This document shows positions 1 to 8,532 of a DNA stretch of 64,000 nt, piece after piece. The DNA comes from Pseudomonas mosselii (GTDB lineage Bacteria; Pseudomonadota; Gammaproteobacteria; Pseudomonadales; Pseudomonadaceae): NCBI RefSeq assembly GCF_005796105.1, contig NZ_VAUO01000004.1, positions 1 through 64,000 on the forward strand, in the 5' to 3' direction. The translations under genes were made by a program, and so were the position numbers. The notes under the pieces were generated by a model. It was not told the DNA's origin, did not search any database, and saw nothing but the letters and a program-made list of their open reading frames with translations. How positions within the stretch are numbered: position 1 is the stretch's first letter; each line of letters begins with the position of its first letter.

Positions 1-213
1 TGCGAAATCAGTTCTCTGCGCGACAGCGCAGCCCAAAGGTCTGGGTAATCTCCTACAGAGATCACGCCAGTTTTCAAATACTGAGCAAGACAGTTGCCTG
101 CATCGAACTTGCACCCGCCTCCCCCGGTCACTGTTCAATCAGGCCGCCCCCCGCATTGCGTCTAAGCTCTGTGGGGTCGGCTGAACGCCCCCAGGGTTCA
201 TGGAGGAAAACGT

Positions 214-2661
214 ATGTTGCTGTTGTGGTTGCTCGTCCTGCTGTTCGGTGCCGTGTATCTCACCCACCGGCGCCTGCCACCGTTGCAGATCCTCGCCGCA
301 ATGGCCGGGTTCACCTTGCTGATGGGTATCTTCAGCAAGGCGCCGGGCTGGCTACTGACGCTGATCTGGGTGGTCATCGCCCTCAAGGTGGCTTTCGTCA
401 CCCTGCACGAACAACGCCGCCAACTGTTCACGGCCCCGGTGTTCAAATGGTTCCAACGCACCCTGCCACCCATGTCGCAGACCGAACGCGAGGCCATCGA
501 CGCAGGCACCGTATGGTGGGACGGCCACCTGTTCAGCGGCCGCCCAGACTGGAACACCCTGCTCGACTACCCCGCGCCCAAGCTCACTGACGAAGAACAA
601 GCCTTCATCGACGGGCCTACCGAAGACCTGTGCGCCATGGTCAGCGACTGGCAGGTCGGCCAGGACCTGGACTTACCGCCCGAAGCCTGGGCACATATCA
701 AGGCGCACGGCTTCTTTGCCCTGATCATCCCCAAGGAATACGGCGGCAAGGGCTTTAGCGCCTACGCCCATTCACAAGTCGCGATGAAACTGGCCACCCG
801 CAGCGGCGACCTGGCCTCGACCGTCATGGTGCCCAACTCATTGGGCCCGGCCGAATTGCTGCTGCACTACGGCACCGATGAACAGCGCAACCACTACCTG
901 CCGCGCCTGGCCCGCGGCGACGACATTCCCTGCTTTGCCCTCACCGGCCCGCTGGCTGGCTCCGACGCCGGTGCCATGCCCGACACTGGCATCATCTGCA
1001 AAGGCCAATGGCAGGGCGAAGAGGTCATCGGTCTGCGCCTGAACTGGGAAAAGCGTTACATCACCCTCGGCCCGGTCGCAACCCTGCTGGGGCTGGCCTT
1101 CAAGGCCTATGACCCCGACCACTTGCTGGGCGATGAAGAAGAGCTGGGCATCAGCCTGGCGCTGATCCCCACCGACACCCCTGGCGTAGAAATCGGCAAA
1201 CGCCATCTACCGCTGGGGGCAGCGTTCATGAACGGCCCCAACAGCGGCAAGGACGTGTTCATCCCGCTGGACTTCCTGATCGGCGGCCAGGCCATGCTCG
1301 GCAAGGGCTGGATGATGCTGATGAACTGCCTGTCGGTGGGCCGTTCGATCTCGCTGCCGGCAGTCGGCACCGGCGCTGCCAAGTACACAAGCCTGGTCAC
1401 CGGCCAGTACGCACGCGTGCGCGAGCAATTCAACGTGCCCTTGAGTGCCTTCGAAGGCATCCAGGAATCGCTCGCACGGATCGGCGGTAACGCCTGGCTG
1501 ATGGACAGTGCCCGTTTGCTCACCGCCAAGGCCGTGGACCTGGGCGAGAAGCCGTCGGTGCTGTCGGCGATCCTCAAGTATCACCTCACCGAGCGCGGCC
1601 GCGAGTGCATCCAGCACGCCATGGACGTGCACGGCGGCAAGGGCATCATCATGGGCCCGAACAACTACCTGGGGCGCAACTGGCAAGGCGCGCCGATCTT
1701 CATCACCGTCGAGGGCGCGAACATTCTTTCGCGCAACCTGATGATCTTTGGCCAGGGCGCGATTCGTTGCCACCCGTTCGTGCTACGCGAAATGGCCTTG
1801 GCCGGGCGCCAGGACCAGGATCACGCACTGAGGGAATTCGACGACCTGCTGATGCAGCACATCCTGTTCGCTGCGGGTAACGCCGCCAGCACCCTGGTGC
1901 TGGGGCTGGGCCTGGGGCGTTTCGAAAAAGTGCCGGGCGACGCGCTGAGCCAGGGCTACTTCCGCGCGCTCAACCGCCAGGCTGCGGCATTCGCCCTGCT
2001 GGCGGACCTGTCGATGATGCTGCTCGGCGGTGCGCTCAAGCGGCGCGAGCGCCTCAGCGCTCGGCTGGGGGATGTGCTGAGCTACCTCTACCTGGCATCC
2101 GCCGCGCTCAAGCGCTACCACGACCAGGGCTCGCCCAAGCACCTGCAAGCGCTGCTGCGCTGGGCGATGGAAGAAAGCCTGGGCAAGGCTGAGCAGGCGC
2201 TGGACGCACTGTTGGACAACTTCCCCAACCGTTTCGTCGGCTGCGCCTTGCGTGTGCTGGTGTTCCCACTTGGCCGCCGACATGCCGGGCCGAGCGATGC
2301 CCTGGACGCTGAAGTGGCCGAACTGATCGGCCGCAACCGGGGTGATGCGGCGCTCGAAGCGCTGCTGGCCGGCTGCTTCCGTCCACAGGCCGAGGGTGAC
2401 CCAGTAGCGGCGCTGCAACGGGCCTGCGACCTGTTGGAGGATGTGGCGCCGCTGCAAGCCAGCCTGCACCAGGCCCTCAAGGCCGGCACGCTACAGCCCA
2501 AACCGGGCCAGTCGGTGATTGAGGCGGCAGTGCAGGCCGGCGTGTTGCAGGCCGCCGAAGGGCAACGCCTGCACGCCGCCGAGCAGGCCAGGCGGGTGGT
2601 GATCGACGTGGATGCGTTCGACAAGGCGCAGTTGCTGCCGGTATCCGGCAAGGTGCGTTGA
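214..2661 (+). CDS. fadE: Acyl-CoA dehydrogenase FadE
   Basis: 815 residues, matching the usual 814-815 of proteobacterial FadE, the FAD enzyme that makes the first double bond in fatty acid beta-oxidation. Residues 1-65 hold two hydrophobic segments (MLLLWLLVLLFGAVYLTH; WLLTLIWVVIALKVAFVTL), as in membrane-associated FadE. The acyl-CoA dehydrogenase core follows: FFALIIPKEYGGKGFSAYA, FALTGPLAGSDAGAMPDTG and the helical domain with MDVHGGKGIIMGPNNYLGR. A FadE-specific C-terminal extension runs to the end. The start is set by GGAGG just upstream of ATG. It is followed by a hairpin and then a small conserved gene. Assignment is by family similarity; chain-length preference cannot be read. Confidence 0.95.
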   Translation: MLLLWLLVLLFGAVYLTHRRLPPLQILAAMAGFTLLMGIFSKAPGWLLTLIWVVIALKVAFVTLHEQRRQLFTAPVFKWFQRTLPPMSQTEREAIDAGTVWWDGHLFSGRPDWNTLLDYPAPKLTDEEQAFIDGPTEDLCAMVSDWQVGQDLDLPPEAWAHIKAHGFFALIIPKEYGGKGFSAYAHSQVAMKLATRSGDLASTVMVPNSLGPAELLLHYGTDEQRNHYLPRLARGDDIPCFALTGPLAGSDAGAMPDTGIICKGQWQGEEVIGLRLNWEKRYITLGPVATLLGLAFKAYDPDHLLGDEEELGISLALIPTDTPGVEIGKRHLPLGAAFMNGPNSGKDVFIPLDFLIGGQAMLGKGWMMLMNCLSVGRSISLPAVGTGAAKYTSLVTGQYARVREQFNVPLSAFEGIQESLARIGGNAWLMDSARLLTAKAVDLGEKPSVLSAILKYHLTERGRECIQHAMDVHGGKGIIMGPNNYLGRNWQGAPIFITVEGANILSRNLMIFGQGAIRCHPFVLREMALAGRQDQDHALREFDDLLMQHILFAAGNAASTLVLGLGLGRFEKVPGDALSQGYFRALNRQAAAFALLADLSMMLLGGALKRRERLSARLGDVLSYLYLASAALKRYHDQGSPKHLQALLRWAMEESLGKAEQALDALLDNFPNRFVGCALRVLVFPLGRRHAGPSDALDAEVAELIGRNRGDAALEALLAGCFRPQAEGDPVAALQRACDLLEDVAPLQASLHQALKAGTLQPKPGQSVIEAAVQAGVLQAAEGQRLHAAEQARRVVIDVDAFDKAQLLPVSGKVR

Positions 2662-2666
2662 GATCC

Positions 2667-2707
2667 ATCACGGGGCAGGCCAAGCCGTGACAGGCTTGCC
2701 CCGTGAT
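2667..2707 (+). terminator. Hairpin after fadE
   Basis: A 15-base arm (2667-2681) pairs with 2693-2707 with one G-T pair, around an 11-base loop. No T run follows, so it may be a REP-like or Rho-assisted 3' end rather than a classical terminator. Confidence 0.5.
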
Positions 2708-2752
2708 TGGCGTATACTGCGCGCCTGTTTCCGAACCACCGAGGATCACCCC

Positions 2753-3163
2753 ATGGCCACCCCCCACCTGGACTACCACCTGCAACTGCTACACCACCTG
2801 CGCACCATACTGGCCGCGCTGGGCGAAGCCGAGCAGGTGCCCGAGGAGAGCCACGCCCTGTTCCTCGAACGCTACGACGAACTGCTGACCCTGCTGCCGC
2901 AAGACCCCCTCCAAAGCCAGTACCTGGGCCAGGACCTGCTGTGCCAGGTCATCCAGCGCTATCCGCAAATCGCCCACCTGGTCCCCCGCGACTTGTTGTG
3001 GTTCTTCGGCGGTGACTGCCTGCACTTCATGCCCGACGAAGAGCTAGACCTGTACCAGCGCCTCGAAGAACGCCGCTACGAAGCCGAGCAGAACGACGAA
3101 CCCTTCGACTGGCACCAGGAAAAACAACTGCTGTCGATGCCGGACGACGGCGCCAACCACTAA
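2753..3163 (+). CDS. Conserved Pseudomonas protein, PA2817-like
   Basis: 136 residues, cytoplasmic, no signal peptide or membrane segment, acidic C-terminal half (RLEERRYEAEQNDEPFDW). I recognise it as the small protein that accompanies fadE in Pseudomonas (PA2817 family in my recollection). Its function is unknown. GAGG at 2741-2744 precedes the chosen ATG; an in-frame upstream start would run through the hairpin and lacks a ribosome site. It is probably transcribed from its own short leader, since the fadE 3' hairpin lies between. Confidence 0.8.
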   Translation: MATPHLDYHLQLLHHLRTILAALGEAEQVPEESHALFLERYDELLTLLPQDPLQSQYLGQDLLCQVIQRYPQIAHLVPRDLLWFFGGDCLHFMPDEELDLYQRLEERRYEAEQNDEPFDWHQEKQLLSMPDDGANH

Positions 3164-3304
3164 CCCAATCGTTTCGACTTTCCGCACCTCGCAAGTCGAC
3201 TTGCCCTACAGCAGCGGCTTGCCCACTTCCGTAGTCTCGCACCTCGCCTCGAAGCAGGCTTTTCCTGCTGTCAGAGGCCTCTGATAGACATACGGACCTT
3301 CACA

Positions 3305-3847
3305 ATGAAAAAAACCCTGATCGCCCTGGGCCTGAGCCTGGGCGCCACCGCCGGTATCGCCCACGCCAACACCGGCTCCATCAACTTCCACGGCCAGGTC
3401 ACCGCCGGTACCTGCTCCATCGAGATCATCGACCCATCCACCGGCCTGCCACTGAGCCGCGTGTTCATGGGTAACGTCCCCGCCAGCAAGTTCGAAGCCA
3501 TCGGTACCGAGTTCGGCAGCCGTGCCTTCTCGATGCGCGTCACCCCCGGCACCAATTGCGACACCACGGGTAAAAAAGGCGTGGTGACCTTCACCGGTGC
3601 CTATGGCGCGGCAGGTGCAGGCGGCGACCTGCACGCCCTGGAGCCAGGCAGCACCGACGGCCTGGCACTGGCGATCAAGGACATTACCGGCGCCCTGATT
3701 GCCAACGGCAGCGACTCCAAGGATTACGATCTGGACGAAACCGACCCGACCGACATGCAGTTCTCGGCCCACTACCGCTCCACCGCCGCAAGCGTAGCCC
3801 CAGGCCCGGCAAACACCGACCTCGCCTACGTGTTCACCCTGAAGTGA
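3305..3847 (+). CDS. Fimbrial major subunit (type 1 pilin-like)
   Basis: 180 residues. The signal peptide MKKTLIALGLSLGATAGIAHA is followed by a classic chaperone-usher pilin start (NTGSINFHGQVTAGTCSIEI), a second cysteine in TPGTNCDTT, and a C-terminal beta-zipper strand ending AYVFTLK. The gene opens a fimbrial operon, with the chaperone 62 bp downstream behind a hairpin. It would be exported by Sec, held by the chaperone and polymerised at the usher. The usher gene is about 25 kb away, on the far side of an inserted island. Confidence 0.9.
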   Translation: MKKTLIALGLSLGATAGIAHANTGSINFHGQVTAGTCSIEIIDPSTGLPLSRVFMGNVPASKFEAIGTEFGSRAFSMRVTPGTNCDTTGKKGVVTFTGAYGAAGAGGDLHALEPGSTDGLALAIKDITGALIANGSDSKDYDLDETDPTDMQFSAHYRSTAASVAPGPANTDLAYVFTLK

Positions 3848-3852
3848 TCCCT

Positions 3853-3878
3853 ACGCCCGGCTTCTTGAGGCCGGGCGT
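3853..3878 (+). terminator. Attenuator-like hairpin between pilin and chaperone
   Basis: ACGCCCGGC (3853-3861) pairs perfectly with GCCGGGCGT (3870-3878) around an 8-base loop and is followed by CCTTCTGTTG. Such hairpins commonly lower downstream expression or stabilise the pilin message, giving pilin in excess over chaperone and usher. This role is inferred. Confidence 0.6.
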
Positions 3879-3909
3879 CCTTCTGTTGCAATTCACCCCA
3901 CGGCCCGCC

Positions 3910-4632
3910 ATGAACCTTCATCCCCAACGCCTTCGCCGCGCCCTGCTGAGCCTGGGCCTGGCCGCGTGCCTGCCCTGTGCACAAGCCGCACTGACCATCA
4001 ACGCCACACGCGTGGTACACACCAGCGACGCGCGTAGTTCGTCGGTGGTGGTCGCCAACCCGAGCAATCGCCCGTTCGCCGTGCAGACCTGGGTCAACAC
4101 CGAGCAGGACGACACCCTCGCCGCCGTGCCGCTGATGCCCGCGCCTGCCCTGTTCCGCCTGGATCCAGGCAAGGAGCAGATGGTGCAGATCAACGGCCTG
4201 CCCAACGACCTGCCGCAGGATCGTGAGTCGCTGTTCTTCTTCAACGTGCAGGAAATTCCGCAGCAAGTCAGCGGTGGCGAGAACGTGTTGAACATTGCCG
4301 TGCGTACGCGCATCAAGCTGTTCCACCGCCCGGCACAGCTCAAGGGCAAACCTGAAGATCAACTCGAGCGCCTGGCCTGGTCGCTGCAAACCCTCAACGG
4401 CAAGCCGCATCTGGTGGTCGACAACCCCTCGCCGTACCACTACACCTTCAATCACCTACGGGTCGGCACTGGCAGCCAGGCGCATGACTTGCGAGCCGCT
4501 GCCATGGTCGCGCCCTTCGAGCGCCAGGCCTACCCGCTGCCCGCCGAGCGAGCGCGCCCGTCGCAGGTACGCTTTGCGATCATCAACGACTACGGCGCGG
4601 TGTCCGCGGAAAAGACCGGGGACATTCGCTGA
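3910..4632 (+). CDS. Periplasmic fimbrial chaperone (PapD/FimC type)
   Basis: 240 residues. The signal peptide ends near LPCAQA. The mature protein has the PapD-like two-domain Ig fold: ALTINATRVVHTSDARSSSV at the N-terminus with the anchor Arg, ESLFFFNVQEIPQQ before the short F1-G1 loop typical of FGS chaperones, and AVRTRIKLFHRP with the anchor Lys. It completes pilin folding by donor-strand complementation and delivers subunits to the usher. The ATG follows the inter-cistron hairpin. Its stop is one base from the stop of the convergent island gene, so the island begins immediately here. Confidence 0.92.
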   Translation: MNLHPQRLRRALLSLGLAACLPCAQAALTINATRVVHTSDARSSSVVVANPSNRPFAVQTWVNTEQDDTLAAVPLMPAPALFRLDPGKEQMVQINGLPNDLPQDRESLFFFNVQEIPQQVSGGENVLNIAVRTRIKLFHRPAQLKGKPEDQLERLAWSLQTLNGKPHLVVDNPSPYHYTFNHLRVGTGSQAHDLRAAAMVAPFERQAYPLPAERARPSQVRFAIINDYGAVSAEKTGDIR

Positions 4633-4633
4633 G

Positions 4634-6121
4634 TCAGGCAACCAGCGTCAGTTGCAACTCGAAATCCCGGCTGCTTGGCCAGGTCACCCCGGTGTCCAGG
4701 CTGACACTCACCTGAACCAGCAGCCGCGTGTTCAAGGCCAGCCCCTGGAGGAATGTCTTGGGTACGGTCAAGGTTGCGCCACCGCCGAGCAACCCGGCAT
4801 CGATCTCCGCCTGGGTGACAGCATGCGAGTCGACAACCGTGTGGGCGGCAGCCCCCCCACGCACAATGATTTTCACCCGCTGATCGGTACTGGCCAGCGG
4901 CCAGAGTTCCTGGGTGATGGTCGCAGCATTCCCCACCTTGGCCAGGCTCAAGCTCCCCACGCTGGCTTCCAGCACTTGCGGCGATGGGGCAAAGGGCTTG
5001 TAGACGAGCACCCTGACCAGGCGCCGGCTCGACTCGTCGCCGGTGGCCGTGTAGTACAACGGGATGGTCTTGCCGCTGTGCGCGGCCAGACGCTCGTAGG
5101 GAATGGCGAACGCCCGGGTGCCAGGGCTGCCAGTGACGCTCACGGCCCCGGTCGTGCCGGGCTCGCCCCACTGCATCACCACCGGTTCCTGGCGACCTAC
5201 GCCGGCATCTTCCGGAATACGCGCCTCCAGCTCGCCTCGCAGTGCATTCAGGTCAAGCACCACCGTCTCGCCGGTCCCTGTGGCCATGGGTAACTCTGGC
5301 CGGGACAAGATGCGCGGTGCAGGGGTTGCCTTGACCGCGAGGGTAATCACAGCCGAAGCCCGGCTCTGGTTACCGGCGCGATCGCTGATGCGGTAGTGCA
5401 CATGGCGCTGCCCATCCCCACGTTCGCGGATCAGGTCACCGGCCAATACCAGTTGCAGGGGCTTGTTCAGATCGTCGACCTCCAACACCCGTTCCTCGAC
5501 CAGCTCATCAGCCCCTAGCTGGCGGTCCCAATAGTAGGAAATCCGATCTCCGACCATCGGCGAGGTGTAAGCGGGCAACTCGGCCAACAACTGGTCGCCG
5601 TTGTTCAGCAAGTACTCCTCCGTCACACCGGCGGTGATGACTTGCGAGTCGAACTTCAGACGGTCGTCGAGGGTTGCCAGAGCAGGCGCGGTCAAGTCGA
5701 TAGTCAAGGTCAAGGGCGCTGAGTCGGACTGGGCGCCGTTGTAGATCACCACTTGGTAGTGCAGCACCGGTCGGCCCTCGCGCAGGTAATGGGCAGGCAC
5801 CTCGAACAGCAAGTCCTGGGGAGAAATCGGTGTCGTCCAATGCCGCTGCTCCACCTGCTGGTTGTTCCAAAACAGCGTCACGGTTTCTTCGCCGAACTCC
5901 GGATTGGAATCCGTCCACTGCGGCACCTCAACTACCAGCGGGTTGAGCAAAGCGCTGACCGGCAACAGGTTAGGCTGCCCGCCCGGTACGTCGCCGAGCA
6001 ACAGCGGCACCCTGGGCAATGCCGCAGGCTCGGCGACTGTCGATTGCGCACCGACAGCAGCGGAGCCTGACATCACTCGCTGATACCAACGCCCGATCTC
6101 GCACGCGATTCGCTTGAACAT
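4634..6121 (-). CDS. Multidomain Ig-like protein 1
   Basis: 495 residues with a basic amphipathic start (MFKRIACEIGRWYQRVM) and no cleavable signal peptide. It consists of about four beta-sandwich modules: a first with VVEVPQWTDSNP and VLHYQVVIYNGAQSDSAPL, a second with VGDRISYYWDRQ and HVHYRISDRAGNQSRA, a third with RIPEDAGVGRQEPVVMQW, and a last ending VSLDTGVTWPSSRDFELQL. Module order and motifs match Ig-like protein 2 (8533-10548), so they are paralogs. GGAGTG lies 7 bases before the ATG. The function is unknown; Ig-like modules usually mediate binding. Export route is unclear. Confidence 0.75.
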   Translation of the reverse strand: MFKRIACEIGRWYQRVMSGSAAVGAQSTVAEPAALPRVPLLLGDVPGGQPNLLPVSALLNPLVVEVPQWTDSNPEFGEETVTLFWNNQQVEQRHWTTPISPQDLLFEVPAHYLREGRPVLHYQVVIYNGAQSDSAPLTLTIDLTAPALATLDDRLKFDSQVITAGVTEEYLLNNGDQLLAELPAYTSPMVGDRISYYWDRQLGADELVEERVLEVDDLNKPLQLVLAGDLIRERGDGQRHVHYRISDRAGNQSRASAVITLAVKATPAPRILSRPELPMATGTGETVVLDLNALRGELEARIPEDAGVGRQEPVVMQWGEPGTTGAVSVTGSPGTRAFAIPYERLAAHSGKTIPLYYTATGDESSRRLVRVLVYKPFAPSPQVLEASVGSLSLAKVGNAATITQELWPLASTDQRVKIIVRGGAAAHTVVDSHAVTQAEIDAGLLGGGATLTVPKTFLQGLALNTRLLVQVSVSLDTGVTWPSSRDFELQLTLVA

Positions 6122-6140
6122 ACGCTTTCACTCCGCAGAC

Positions 6141-6169
6141 AAAAAAAAGGGAAGGCCTTGGCCTTCCCC
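6141..6169 (-). terminator. Rho-independent terminator after the autotransporter gene
   Basis: On the minus strand a GC stem (GGGGAAGGCC / GGCCTTCCC, 6149-6169) is followed by eight T (6141-6148). It separates the autotransporter transcript from the Ig-like gene starting at 6121. Confidence 0.85.
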
Positions 6170-6176
6170 GTCTCTC

Positions 6177-8378
6177 TTACCAGCTGTAGTGCAGACCGAC
6201 GCTGGCCCCCCAAGGCTGCTCGATCCGCTCGCCGTTGCTGTAATCGAAATCGGCATGCACCTGCCAGCGCTCGGCCAATGCCAGCGCTACCCCGACGCCC
6301 AGCTCCCCACGGGACCCGGAGATGTCATCGCTGAAACGGTGATCGTTGACCTTGGCCGAATTGTTGGCAGCGAACTCATGGGCAAACGCCGCACGCACAT
6401 AAGGCTGCACGGTCTGGCCATTACCCAGCTCGAAGTTGCGCCCGAAGGTGGCACCCGCCTTGCCCAGCAACGAGCGGGTGTTATCGCCGTCGACCCGCAG
6501 GCCGTTGTCCAGGCGGTAGCTGGCGCCTTGAATGTCGACTGCCGACCATTGGGTGTACGGCTCAATGAAGTAGCCATCGCCCAGTGGGATGTTGCGGCCA
6601 AACTCCAGCGAAGCACCAAGCCCGTGGTTGCGGTAGTCGCCGCCAGTGCGCGTGCCGTCACCCAGTTCAACCTTGCTGCTGTTATCGAAGCGGTTGACCT
6701 TGGCCACCCCATCGAAGTAGTAGCCACTGTCGGCGTCCAGCCAGGTGGCGTACAGGCCCAGGTAGTAGCTCTTGACCTCACCGCTGGCGCCACGGGCGAC
6801 GTTCAGGTCAGAATTGCTGTGCCCGGCCATCACACCCACCAGCCATTGCCCGTCGCCATACGGCAGTGGCGCATCGACACCCAGCGAAAAGCCCTGTTGC
6901 ACTTGGGAGTAGGCCGCGCCAGAGGCAGGCGAGGCATTGAACTTGTTGCCATAAGAGCGCACCCAGGCCCCAGACTTGCGCTCGTCCAGGCGCAGCTCGC
7001 CCATCCGGCTACGCAAGGTACTCAACTCGCCATACCATACGGTGGGGGCAGAGTTGAACAGCGCCAGCGCCGAGGCGGTGCCAGGGCTGATGATCTGCCG
7101 CGAACCATCGAGGAACCAGTCGTCGCCACGCTGCACCAGTTCGTAGGAGAACGCACCGATGGCCACTGGGCCGTTGACCAGCGAGAAGCTCGCATCGCCA
7201 GCGGCTGCGTGGATCAAGTGCAGCGGATTCTGCTCGGATGGCTCGTTGCCACTACTGGCGACCACCAAGCCATGATTGCCAGTGGCAGTGCCAATCTCGA
7301 GAAAATCGGTTTGGCCAGTGGAGAAATCGGCATCCATAACGAAGGTACCGTTACCGCTCAACGTATCCAGTTCAAGCCTCAAATATTCAGTTGGAGCACC
7401 GAAACGCACCACACCGTCGTTCATGGCCAGCGCGCCGACCTGGCTATCTTCGGTCATGGTCCAGCTGCCTTGGCTGTTGAGCGTAAGGCTCGCGACGTTC
7501 ACCAGACGACCGGTGAGGCTGGCCTGGTTCTCCAGGGTCAGATTGGCGGTGGAGCCGGCATCGGCCACCACATCGCCGGTCAGCGTGCTGTCATTGACAC
7601 GCAGGTTGGCGGTGGAATTGGCCGTCACCTTCATCAACACGCCATCGCCACCCACCAGGCTTGAGCCCGCGCCGACCAGGATGTTCGCGGTGGTGGGCAC
7701 AGCGGCAGTCAGACCTACCAGCAGCGCCGGCCCGGTCAGTCCCTCGACCTGAGTGCCTAGCAAGGTCACCTCGGCCGCCCCGCCCGTGTTGTCACCATAC
7801 ATACGCAACCCGGCCGAAGCGCCGGTAATGATGCTGCCCTCGGCGAACAGGGTACCGCTGCCAGCGAGGCTCACGGCGGGGGACGTACCGGTGCCGACCA
7901 AGGTGCTGTTGGTGGCCGTGAGGCTAGAGTTGGAACTGATCAACGCCGCGCCATTTCGGCCTTCCACATAGCTGTCGGTGACCTGCGCTGACGAGCCGAT
8001 ACCGCCGCTGGTGATCAGGCGAATGCCGTAATTGTCGGCGACGATGCGCGCATTATTGCTCACCGCAGCGCTGCTGCCTGCGGCCAGTTCGATACCGTCC
8101 TCGCTATTGAACGCATCGATGGTGCCGCCATTGATGGTCACCGTGGCGTTGCGCTCGGTGCGTATATGATTCATGGTGGCGCCGTTGGCGGTTAGGTGTA
8201 TGCCCTCCAGCACCAGGTAATCATCAACAGGCGTCGCAGCAGTGATGGTCCTATCGGAGATGACTGGGGTAGTGGCCCGCGCCAGCGGATGCACGGCAAG
8301 GGCCAAAGGGGCCAGCAAAACCCAGGCTTGCGCTCGGGCCGGCCAAGACTTGGGGCGACGGTCGCAGATCAACATCAT
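6177..8378 (-). CDS. Autotransporter with beta-helix passenger and C-terminal barrel
   Basis: 733 residues from the second of two in-frame regions of start codons: GAGAGG sits 6 bases before the chosen MM. A signal sequence ends near VHPLARA. The passenger (about 35-450) is Ser/Thr/Asn/Gly-rich with repeated short strands (ATVTINGGTIDAF, SSLTATNSTLVGTG, SNLTGD-like turns), typical of a pertactin-like right-handed beta-helix. No protease or lipase motif is visible. The final 280 residues form the autotransporter barrel (ELSTLRSRMGELRL, GAWVRSYGNKF), ending in the aromatic HYSW. It self-exports the passenger to the cell surface (type Va). The partner or ligand is unknown; it may be an adhesin. 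A T-rich terminator follows. Confidence 0.88.
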   Translation of the reverse strand: MMLICDRRPKSWPARAQAWVLLAPLALAVHPLARATTPVISDRTITAATPVDDYLVLEGIHLTANGATMNHIRTERNATVTINGGTIDAFNSEDGIELAAGSSAAVSNNARIVADNYGIRLITSGGIGSSAQVTDSYVEGRNGAALISSNSSLTATNSTLVGTGTSPAVSLAGSGTLFAEGSIITGASAGLRMYGDNTGGAAEVTLLGTQVEGLTGPALLVGLTAAVPTTANILVGAGSSLVGGDGVLMKVTANSTANLRVNDSTLTGDVVADAGSTANLTLENQASLTGRLVNVASLTLNSQGSWTMTEDSQVGALAMNDGVVRFGAPTEYLRLELDTLSGNGTFVMDADFSTGQTDFLEIGTATGNHGLVVASSGNEPSEQNPLHLIHAAAGDASFSLVNGPVAIGAFSYELVQRGDDWFLDGSRQIISPGTASALALFNSAPTVWYGELSTLRSRMGELRLDERKSGAWVRSYGNKFNASPASGAAYSQVQQGFSLGVDAPLPYGDGQWLVGVMAGHSNSDLNVARGASGEVKSYYLGLYATWLDADSGYYFDGVAKVNRFDNSSKVELGDGTRTGGDYRNHGLGASLEFGRNIPLGDGYFIEPYTQWSAVDIQGASYRLDNGLRVDGDNTRSLLGKAGATFGRNFELGNGQTVQPYVRAAFAHEFAANNSAKVNDHRFSDDISGSRGELGVGVALALAERWQVHADFDYSNGERIEQPWGASVGLHYSW

Positions 8379-8532
8379 GCAGCACCTCTCATTTAGCAAT
8401 CGGCGAACGCGTCGCCACAACGGTCAAATTGAAAGGCGGCAAAGCTATACAGACGTGCCGACTTTTTATGTCGGAAAAGTCTGAAGCTTAGTTCCCCATC
8501 CGATGGACAGTCGGGGGGTTGTCAGCAAGTCG

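Noticed and set aside
4600..4660. Target-site duplication or attachment site at the left island edge
   Set aside because: Compared by eye with 29040-29250; no direct repeat longer than about 7 bases was found.
6114..7664. 516-residue open frame opposite the autotransporter
   Set aside because: Shadow of the conserved barrel and passenger; no ribosome site or recognisable domain.
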